A stretch of 64,000 bases of DNA from Ostreococcus mediterraneus. Its lineage: Eukaryota; Chlorophyta; Mamiellophyceae; Mamiellales; Bathycoccaceae. The DNA lies in contig WMKK01000007.1 in the NCBI GenBank assembly GCA_012295225.1, positions 435,231-499,230 of the forward strand. The letters are read 5' to 3'. Position numbers and translations under genes: made by a program. Shown here one piece after another: positions 56,715 through 64,000 of this stretch. The first letter of the stretch is position 1; each line of letters opens with the position of its first letter. Under the pieces are notes generated by a model. The model saw nothing but the letters and a program-made list of their open reading frames with translations. It had not been told where the DNA came from and made no database searches.

Positions 56715-57066
56715 GGCGTCTTTACCCGACACACGCCGCTCCCGAAGACGAAAATCACCCCGCGCCCCGTGACGATTGATGCACGCGCAACGGACTCGTT
56801 GCTCCCGGTGCGCGCGAGAGGGTTATGCGTCGTCGTCGCGCGCGAGCGAGCGCGCAATTCGACGGCGAGAGATCAAACGTGTGATTATGTGCGCGTGTGA
56901 CGCGCGTGCGAGGGACGTCGACGGACGTGCGTCGATGAATGGCGCGATTGAGCTGCTGATGTGAAAGATTCAATCGCACGCGCAGTGAGGCGCAGACGTG
57001 AGAGCCCGCCGCGGTTCGCGCGCGCACCGCGGGCGCTGCGTTGAGTCGATAGACGTGGACGTAGAA
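56715..57066. other. Divergent upstream region of 352 bp
   Basis: This lies between the start codons of the large unknown gene and the bromodomain gene. It is rich in CGCG and GTGCG words. No TATA box, repeat or small gene was seen. Confidence 0.5.
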
Positions 57067-59070
57067 ATGTCATCTCGCGACGGCCACGGGGGCGGGGCGG
57101 ATGGAGGCGCTGAAGGCGCGCCAGGAGGCGCTGAGGGCGCGCCCCGAAAGGTTTTACCAAAGCTCACATTCAAGTTGAAGCGTCCGGTCGCGGAAGCGGA
57201 GGCGAGCGGTGACAGCGGTGGAGCGCGTCGTGGGGATAGTGATGTCGCTGACGGTGGACAAAAGCGCCGACGAGAGGGTGCTGGTGAGAGTGAAGAGGAG
57301 CGAAAGATTCGAGAGCTCAAGGCAAAGATGGCGCGGCTAAGCGAGTTACTTCCGGATGGCGGCGGCACGAGTACGAGTGGAGCGGTGAAAACGAAGGGTC
57401 GTGCGCCGAGTGGACTGTCTCGCGGTACAGCCCCGCGTGCAGCGATATTCGGAATGGTTAATGCGAGTGGGGATATTGAACGTTCTTCGACGCCCATGGA
57501 GGCGTCTGCAACGCCTTCGACATCGGCGTACGTCGATGGGGATGACGACGACGCCCCGGGCGCACCTGTTGGACCGATTTTAGGCGGGCAGACGGTGAGT
57601 ATAGATCCACCGAAAGTACCTAAGGAGGCGCCGGTGTCAAAGAAGAAACTAGAAGACGTGTTGAACAAGTTGCAAAAGCTCGACAAGACGGGCATCTTTC
57701 TTTACCCAGTAACAGAGGATATCGCGCCAGGGTATTTTAGTGTGATTGCTCGCCCTATGGATTTTACCACCCTTCGTACGCGGGTCAAGAGCAATGACTA
57801 TTCACACTTTTACCCGTTTTGTGTGGATGTGGAGACTATGTACCGGAACGCGTTGCAGTACAACCCTCCACCGACAGAAATTCACCAAATTGCTTCCAAG
57901 ATGTTGGAGCAAGCGCGTAGAATCATAAACAAAACTCGTGGATTATCTCCGAATGCTGGTTTTGTCAAGCCGAAGAAAATTAAACCAATTTCGACGCCCA
58001 AGGTTGTTCAAAACAAGAGCGCGGCGGCGGCGGCGGCGACTCCGGCGGGCGCCGACACGAGCTCAGCGGGAGAGCTTCAAATGTTTGATAATTCTGGTGT
58101 CGACATACCAGACTTCTTGCATGATGATGATTTCGACTTGCATAATGACTTGGACGAAAACGACGATTTCGACATTGGCGTGGACTCGTTCCTTCACGAT
58201 TCGTTTTCAATTGAAAGCTTGCACGACGAAAACTTTGGTGTCGACGCGCTGGATGAGCAGTCCATGAACAAGCCTCAAGAAATGCTCTTAAAACCTGACT
58301 GGAGTACCAAACGGACTAAACGGCAGACATTTAATGTGCGAGATAGGGGATACGAGTTTATTCGCCTCCCAATGATCTGGCCAGGGGATAGAAGAAAGCC
58401 AAACCTGGTCCACGCGCACCTGCCAAATGAGAGTGCTCCGTATTTGGACTTATATCCAACGTCTGTGAACTCTTTCATTTCGCTTGTAAGCGACGAGGTA
58501 AAAAATGGTCCCGCAAAAGCATTCATGGATTATGCGAGACTGTCGGAGCCGCAGATGGTGCCCGTACCGAAGCCAGCAGTTCGACGCGCGCCCCACGCGC
58601 CTTCGCCAGTGGCGGCTCAAGTGTTGCCGAGTTCAAGAGTGATTCCAGAGCCCGCTCAGGCGGCGCCGGCAGTGGTACAGGATAAACACAAATCCGAAAA
58701 CGTACCGTGGCTGTATGATGCGCCTTCGCTCACGGAAATTTTGGCTCGAGGAAACCCAAATGACCCGTCGCATCCGCCTCGTATTAAAGCCGGCATCGCT
58801 GGTTTTCACTGCATGCAACGCGCGCGCGAACTCATGAGCGGCGATCGTGATCCATCTGGCGAAAATCCCTTTTATAAACTACCGAGTGGATACATGCCTC
58901 AGGGAAAATCCATGGTGTTCACCGTGACCGTCCTCGGGAGCACCATCGCGCACACGCTGGGTCAGCGAGGCATTTTCATTCCGCCGCCAAACCCACCAAC
59001 CACCGTCACCGACGCGGACGATGACGAACCCATAGACCGTGACGACATTCCACTGTCAAAACTCGTATAG
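57067..59070 (+). CDS. Bromodomain protein, BRD7/BRD9-like
   Basis: From MSSRDGHGGGADGG the protein has 667 residues. A Gly/Ala/Glu-rich N-terminus contains a basic patch (KLTFKLKRPV, QKRRREG), probably a nuclear signal. The bromodomain is at about 195-295. It has LEDVLNKLQKLDKTGIFLYP, IARPMDFTTLRTRV and the acetyl-lysine Asn in YRNALQYNPP. The YPVTEDIAPGYFSVI spelling and single domain resemble BRD7/BRD9 of SWI/SNF complexes. The C-terminal half is acidic, then has a conserved-looking segment (RGYEFIRLPMIWPGDRR). Binding of acetylated histones is inferred. Two short duplicated GAEGAP phrases occur near the N-terminus. Confidence 0.88.
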   Translation: MSSRDGHGGGADGGAEGAPGGAEGAPRKVLPKLTFKLKRPVAEAEASGDSGGARRGDSDVADGGQKRRREGAGESEEERKIRELKAKMARLSELLPDGGGTSTSGAVKTKGRAPSGLSRGTAPRAAIFGMVNASGDIERSSTPMEASATPSTSAYVDGDDDDAPGAPVGPILGGQTVSIDPPKVPKEAPVSKKKLEDVLNKLQKLDKTGIFLYPVTEDIAPGYFSVIARPMDFTTLRTRVKSNDYSHFYPFCVDVETMYRNALQYNPPPTEIHQIASKMLEQARRIINKTRGLSPNAGFVKPKKIKPISTPKVVQNKSAAAAAATPAGADTSSAGELQMFDNSGVDIPDFLHDDDFDLHNDLDENDDFDIGVDSFLHDSFSIESLHDENFGVDALDEQSMNKPQEMLLKPDWSTKRTKRQTFNVRDRGYEFIRLPMIWPGDRRKPNLVHAHLPNESAPYLDLYPTSVNSFISLVSDEVKNGPAKAFMDYARLSEPQMVPVPKPAVRRAPHAPSPVAAQVLPSSRVIPEPAQAAPAVVQDKHKSENVPWLYDAPSLTEILARGNPNDPSHPPRIKAGIAGFHCMQRARELMSGDRDPSGENPFYKLPSGYMPQGKSMVFTVTVLGSTIAHTLGQRGIFIPPPNPPTTVTDADDDEPIDRDDIPLSKLV

Positions 59071-59170
59071 CACGATACACACAAGCTCAAAGCGCGCGCC
59101 CGCGCGACATCATTCGCGCGCGCGCGAGTAGGAATATACTCGTCGTTTTAAATATAGCCAACCGACAGCT

Positions 59171-59175
59171 TTACA
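59171..59175 (-). terminator. TGTAA 3'-end signal of the S4-like gene
   Basis: On the minus strand TGTAA lies 31 nt beyond the stop codon. Confidence 0.45.
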
Positions 59176-59206
59176 AATCTAAATCTAATGGTACACTCGC
59201 GCGCGC

Positions 59207-59515
59207 CTACGCCAACGCCTCACCATCGAGCAACACTCGCCGTCCATCAACGCGCACGTTCCCTTTGGTCACCACCGCGCCGTCATCGAGCATCGTGACG
59301 CGTCCATCCTCGAGCGCCTGTTTCGCCTCGGCTCGCGTCGGCAACTTTTTCAGCAGTAAACGGTCGACGCGCGTCGCGTCTCGCGACGCGAAGAGCGACT
59401 TCCCCCATCCGCGCGCGATGGTGGTATCTGTATCTTCGATCACGCACCAATCGTCGTCGTCATCGATCGCGGCGCCCGCGCCCGCGCACGCGCACGCGCC
59501 CGCGCCGCGCGTCAT
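59207..59515 (-). CDS. Small S4-like RNA-binding domain protein
   Basis: The protein has 102 residues. After a Cys/Ala/Gly-rich start and an acidic DDDDDW stretch, the C-terminal 55 residues read like an S4 domain: VDRLLLKKLPTRAEAKQAL, EDGRVTML and GNVRVDGRRVLLDGE. This order (L-x-R-x4 helix, T-R-x-E-A, G-x-V, V-x-V-x-G) is that of S4 domains in pseudouridine synthases and ribosomal proteins. The Arg/Lys positions for RNA contact are partly kept. It may be a stand-alone S4 protein of a plastid or mitochondrion, but the N-terminus is not a clear leader. Another reading, a truncated larger enzyme, cannot be excluded. Confidence 0.6.
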   Translation of the reverse strand: MTRGAGACACAGAGAAIDDDDDWCVIEDTDTTIARGWGKSLFASRDATRVDRLLLKKLPTRAEAKQALEDGRVTMLDDGAVVTKGNVRVDGRRVLLDGEALA

Positions 59516-59807
59516 GGTGTGCCGTTCGGAGGTGCCGGCGCCCGTGCGGCGCGCAGCGCGTCGCGTCGACGCCGTCGACGCCGCGCGCGCGATCGATGGA
59601 TTCTAAGGGGAATCAGGAAAATTATGCGTCGCGCGCGAGAGCGGCGCGAGAGCGGCGACGCCGTGCGCGCGTGCAGGCGCGGAGCCCGCCACGTGGCACC
59701 CCGCGGCCTCGAGGGGGACGATTCGTCACTTGGTGACGCTCACCGCGCGTGTGCGCGCTGAACTATCCGCACAGGCACGCACGTGCGCGCGCACACGAGG
59801 ACCAAAC

Positions 59808-61985
59808 ATGGACTTTGCCGAGCGCGCGCGAGAAACGGTTGCGGACGTCGAGCGCGGCGCCGCCAAGGCTGTCGATGACGTGCACGTGTTTCGCGCTGGC
59901 CGGCGCACGGGTTGGCTGTTGATATTTCTTTCGGTGATCATGAGCGCGTACTTGTGTGCGTTGATGGCATACTTTGCGAAAGAGCTGAATAATGTCGTCG
60001 GCGGCGCGTGCCCGGATTACTCGGACTGCATGACGAATAAAGAAAACTGGTGCAAGGTGAGTCAATGCAATTTTCTCGGTAACGGCGTCGCGGCGGGCGC
60101 GACGACGTATGTCGGCGAAACTGTCACCGCCTGCCCGTTAAACGGGTGCTCGGCGTGCGAAGATTTTGAAACATGGCGAGAACAATTGATTCGGTACGAT
60201 GCGTGCACGGCGCGGACGTCCCGGGTGCGAGAATGCTTGCCCATCAAGGACACCGACGGTACGCTCGCGCAATATCGCGGTCCTAAAGTTGCGAATGCGG
60301 CTGCTGGGCAATCAGGCTCTGAAGCATGGCTTCAACGTGATGCGTGGTTGGATGCGTGCGATGCGCAAGAGACGTACGCAGACCGTCGTGAACGCGGTGG
60401 TAAAGCCGTGCTTGGCGTGCTTTGCGTGGCGCTCATCATCTGGCTCTTTGGCACCTTCTACGTGTCGCGCAAACCCAACTACCAGAAGCATCCTCGAGAG
60501 ACGGTCATGAGGCCGCTCACGACATTTTCTGAAAAGAAGTCTTTCAACAACCGTTACCATCCGGACTCGATCTGGCTGTGGTTCTCCACGGCCACTGCTT
60601 TGCTTGGATTCGTCGTGCAATTGTACTCGTTCTACACGCCCACAACAACTGATACGCGCATTCCCCTCGTTCAAGGCGTTTGGATTTCACTCGAAGTCGT
60701 CAATCGCGGAGTTCTCCTTTTCTTCGACAAGTTTACAATGAGTGAGGCGAGTTCAATTTTCTTTGATATTGGTTTCTCCATCGTCGGTTTTACGGCGCTT
60801 TTGGAACCTTTCTTCGAACCCGCAATCACCGACAGATTGCCCGAAGTCGATGAGTCTATCACAGACTATGCGCTTGCTATTCGCGTGATATCTTTCGTCT
60901 TTCCGCTTTGCACGGCTGTGTTGAAAGTGAAAGATTTGTACATCGATAACTACTGGCCCTCTCCGGCGACGGCGAAGTGGCTATCTGAAGGCAAGAGAAG
61001 CTTCAAGCGAAACGTGATCAAGCTCGTTGTCTTGGTCCTGCAGATCGGCGCTGCTGTATCAGTGTACGGTATCATGGGCTCTTCGACGCTCTGTCACCAG
61101 TTCCGAACGTGCGCTCGCGGTACCTGCACTCCTGACATCCCGTCGGGCGTTCCATTGGATACTGAACTCATCAATAACAATCTCGGTTACTATCATCAGA
61201 TGATTTCCGATGATGGTGCTAAGAAGTGGCGCTGGCAAATCAACTCTCAAACATCTTTGAAATTCACCACAGTGAATGGCGCGTTGTATGCTGACCTTGG
61301 CATTGCCGTTCCAAATGGAAATGGCGAAAGCACCGTCACCGAACCCAATAACAACTTGTATTGGAACGTGGATGCTACGACCCCGAGCGTGGCGTGTAAC
61401 ACACGCTTCAGAGTTGAATGTCAAGAGATTAACCCGCGTCATGCATTCTATAATCTCACAGACAAATACGAATGGGTGGACTACAACAAAACCATGTACA
61501 AATTTGTCGCCGTACACGACTCTGGGGCCATGACGGGAGATCCCACGTGCTTTGGTGAGTCTTCTGAATGGTGGACCGACACAGAAAACTTTGTCGGTGG
61601 TCCGGGCGCCTATGTTGGAGGGAAAAGTGACAGTCTCGACGTCGGTTTCATTTTCATGGAGCAGACGTGCACCTCATCTGGCACCACCTCGCGTTGCTTG
61701 GTTGAACCGCCGTACGTTGCCGTGTATAGTCCATACGGACGTGCGAGCACGAAAATCAGTGGTACGTACACCCCATGGACTCAAAAGCCCCCTGCAGGCG
61801 TAGCTGATACATCCCGCGGCGGGTCCACCGCTATTGATGAGGGGTGGTCAACTTCGTGGCGCGGATTTGAGCTCAAGATGAATGAAGCTGCCATCACAGC
61901 GGCGGGAGGAGCCCCAATTGGAGGTGGAGGTGCGCCGCCAGTGCAAGCTCCGGGCGCTCCGCCAATAAATCCACCGATGGGATGA
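59808..61985 (+). CDS. Uncharacterised multi-pass membrane protein with Cys-rich and Pro-rich parts
   Basis: From MDFAERARETVADVERG the protein has 725 residues; the upstream frame has no ATG. No family was recognised. One membrane segment (GWLLIFLSVIMSAYLCALMAY) is followed by a Cys-rich lumenal or outer loop of about 140 residues. It carries many CxxC-like pairs (CPLNGCSACEDF, DYSDCM). A block of six more hydrophobic segments follows (about 200-440, for example LCVALIIWLFGTFYV, LVVLVLQIGAAVSVYG). The last 290 residues are an outer domain with cysteines and Asn-x-Thr sites (FYNLTDKYE, YNKTMYK), ending in a Gly/Pro/Ala tail (GGGGAPPVQAPGAPP). A receptor-like or surface protein is inferred. 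A TGTAA lies about 85 nt past the stop. Confidence 0.72.
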   Translation: MDFAERARETVADVERGAAKAVDDVHVFRAGRRTGWLLIFLSVIMSAYLCALMAYFAKELNNVVGGACPDYSDCMTNKENWCKVSQCNFLGNGVAAGATTYVGETVTACPLNGCSACEDFETWREQLIRYDACTARTSRVRECLPIKDTDGTLAQYRGPKVANAAAGQSGSEAWLQRDAWLDACDAQETYADRRERGGKAVLGVLCVALIIWLFGTFYVSRKPNYQKHPRETVMRPLTTFSEKKSFNNRYHPDSIWLWFSTATALLGFVVQLYSFYTPTTTDTRIPLVQGVWISLEVVNRGVLLFFDKFTMSEASSIFFDIGFSIVGFTALLEPFFEPAITDRLPEVDESITDYALAIRVISFVFPLCTAVLKVKDLYIDNYWPSPATAKWLSEGKRSFKRNVIKLVVLVLQIGAAVSVYGIMGSSTLCHQFRTCARGTCTPDIPSGVPLDTELINNNLGYYHQMISDDGAKKWRWQINSQTSLKFTTVNGALYADLGIAVPNGNGESTVTEPNNNLYWNVDATTPSVACNTRFRVECQEINPRHAFYNLTDKYEWVDYNKTMYKFVAVHDSGAMTGDPTCFGESSEWWTDTENFVGGPGAYVGGKSDSLDVGFIFMEQTCTSSGTTSRCLVEPPYVAVYSPYGRASTKISGTYTPWTQKPPAGVADTSRGGSTAIDEGWSTSWRGFELKMNEAAITAAGGAPIGGGGAPPVQAPGAPPINPPMG

Positions 61986-62171
61986 ACGCCCGGGCGCGCA
62001 TCAAGATATCTCAGTAAATTAACACGATAAAAACATCAGCGCACAGACGCGAGTGAATAAAGTATGTACTGTAATGACAACGTAAAAAGGCAAAATACGC
62101 GCGCGTGCGAGAAAGCTTACGTGTTTTACTCTTTAAATTCTGTGAAAATACAACCCCATACTCTATTCTCT

Positions 62172-63149
62172 TTACTCTCCGACGGTCATTCCGAAACCAA
62201 ACTTATGGTTCTTGCTCTGATGGTCGATTTCAGCGCTGATGATCAAGTTCAAGCCGACATTCAAACGTTCTTCGAGGTACGTGGAGACGACGCCGTGGTT
62301 ATCGATGCGTCCACGAATTCTACATTGTCGAAGAATGTAATCATAACCAACGCTCGCCGTCGCGCTGCGCTGATTCCAGTTCCACAAGAAGTCGCTCGCC
62401 AACATGGCTTTCTCGCTCACCTTGGTGCAGTACGTGAGAGACAACAAACCCGTGGTGGCGACTTGCCCCGTGGCGACGGTTTTGTCATCTGCAAACCTAG
62501 CGGCAAAACCAACGCCAGATTTGTTCTGGCCACCCAGAAAGAAACCTTCACCACCTAAAGACAACGTCGGCGTGACGCTTTGCAAGTAATTCACCCCATA
62601 GAACTGCCCGTTGCCGCACTTGAACTGCGCTTGGTAGTCCAAACCCTTGAAGTCCGCGTCAAACATCACTTGCGAAAACCCCGTCTCCTTGGTCGATTGC
62701 AACTTAAAACTCAACCAATCCGAGAAGTCATACTTCACTCTCCCACTCACCCGTCCATCAGTCAAAACCCGTCCAACTAACATATAATTCTGGTCCACAA
62801 CGTTGGCCCCGAATTCATACGTCGACGTGGGAATCTTAATAATCTGCCCCCCTTGCGCCGGTACCTCTTGACTCGTCATGCTAAACCCATGACTCAAAAA
62901 GAACTTCTGATTCAGCTGCTTATTATAGTCGAATCTCGCGCCCTCAAAGTTATCCGCCTTCAGCGACATGAGCATTTCCCGTTGCATCTCTTCATACTTC
63001 ACCGGGCACGGTAAATCCGTATAATCCACCTTCCCCGTCACCGGTGCGCTCGATTTCGCCGCCTCAGCCGCGGCTTCCGCGGCGGCATCATCCGCGGCGC
63101 TCGCCCCGGCGCCTACCGCCGCCTCCATGCGTGACGTCGTCAGCCCCAT
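62172..63149 (-). CDS. TOM40: TOM40, channel of the mitochondrial outer-membrane import complex
   Basis: From MGLTTSRMEAAVG the protein has 325 residues, a usual length. The N-terminus is Ala/Glu-rich, followed by LPCPVKYEEMQREMLMSLK and FEGARFDYNKQLNQKFFLSH, the family-typical start of the beta barrel. The rest consists of alternating strands, with YEFGANVV, GRVLTDGRVSGRVKYD, GGEGFFLGGQNKSGVG and a final GHKFGFGMTVGE-like beta signal (KFGFGMTVG). Tom40 is the general pore for proteins entering mitochondria. It is divergent from uL16, with 151 bp between the start codons. Confidence 0.93.
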   Translation of the reverse strand: MGLTTSRMEAAVGAGASAADDAAAEAAAEAAKSSAPVTGKVDYTDLPCPVKYEEMQREMLMSLKADNFEGARFDYNKQLNQKFFLSHGFSMTSQEVPAQGGQIIKIPTSTYEFGANVVDQNYMLVGRVLTDGRVSGRVKYDFSDWLSFKLQSTKETGFSQVMFDADFKGLDYQAQFKCGNGQFYGVNYLQSVTPTLSLGGEGFFLGGQNKSGVGFAARFADDKTVATGQVATTGLLSLTYCTKVSEKAMLASDFLWNWNQRSATASVGYDYILRQCRIRGRIDNHGVVSTYLEERLNVGLNLIISAEIDHQSKNHKFGFGMTVGE

Positions 63150-63300
63150 CGTCGTCAAGTGCCGCACAGGTGCTGGATGGATGATCAACCTCACGCATGT
63201 ATGCGCGCCACCAATGTATCATCACGAGGGTTCAAAGCCACGCAGCGCGCGCCCGTCGCCGTCTCTTTCGCCCACGCGCGAGTAGGTTAGACACAGAGCC

Positions 63301-64000
<700 letters not shown>

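Overview
The window is nuclear DNA of a very compact green picoalga, most likely a prasinophyte of the Ostreococcus type (Mamiellophyceae). The reasons are GC-rich sequence, about 40 protein genes in 64 kb, mostly single-exon genes with very short spacers, a few short introns with an almost fixed donor and branch site, TGTAA-type 3' signals as in chlorophytes, and a gene set that mixes plant features (bifunctional shikimate enzyme, MYB-CC factor, plastid-like front-end desaturase) with genes lost in land plants (P2C-type cation ATPase). Species assignment is inference. No rRNA, tRNA, CRISPR, transposon or virus-like element was recognised.

Layout. 1-8.8 kb: the end of a shikimate dehydrogenase, a RING protein, an EamA transporter, an RraA/KDPG-aldolase fusion, malic enzyme and an unknown protein. 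8.8-16.7 kb: a minus-strand block with a methyltransferase/2OG-oxygenase fusion, an OTU protease, NAA35 and a YHYH protein. 17.3-29.4 kb: spliced uS19, a DUF1350 hydrolase, a mitochondrial carrier, a saposin/thioredoxin-like ER protein, a SnoaL-like protein, a cytochrome b5 desaturase, organellar uL1, spliced ARF and a spliced MYB-CC factor. 29.9-42.6 kb: a BRCT protein, two tandem TLC proteins, quinolinate phosphoribosyltransferase, a saposin, an FCP1-like phosphatase, a TB2/DP1-like membrane protein and an EF-hand membrane protein. 42.9-64 kb: P2C ATPase, cyclophilin, ARPC2, enoyl-CoA reductase, HAT1, XPB, a large unknown protein, a bromodomain protein, an S4-like protein, an unknown membrane protein, TOM40 and the start of spliced uL16.

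The genes are mainly housekeeping and do not form one pathway. Many are head to head, with spacers as short as 48 bp (cyclophilin/ARPC2), 85 bp (HAT1/XPB), 96 bp and 97 bp, so shared promoters are likely. Two neighbouring enzymes with mitochondrial-type leaders (RraA/KDPG-aldolase fusion and malic enzyme) both make pyruvate. Desaturase, enoyl-CoA reductase and the TLC proteins concern lipids.

Exon structures were worked out by hand for uS19, ARF, the MYB-CC factor, the EF-hand protein and uL16. All ten introns join in frame, nearly all begin GTRCGT, and all carry an ACTRA-type branch site shortly before the acceptor. The most unusual non-coding signal is a 14-bp sequence, TCGGACATTCGGCG, found four times between 18.4 and 25.1 kb. 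Two copies form a perfect inverted repeat, and two copies overlap the start codons of the DUF1350 and desaturase genes.
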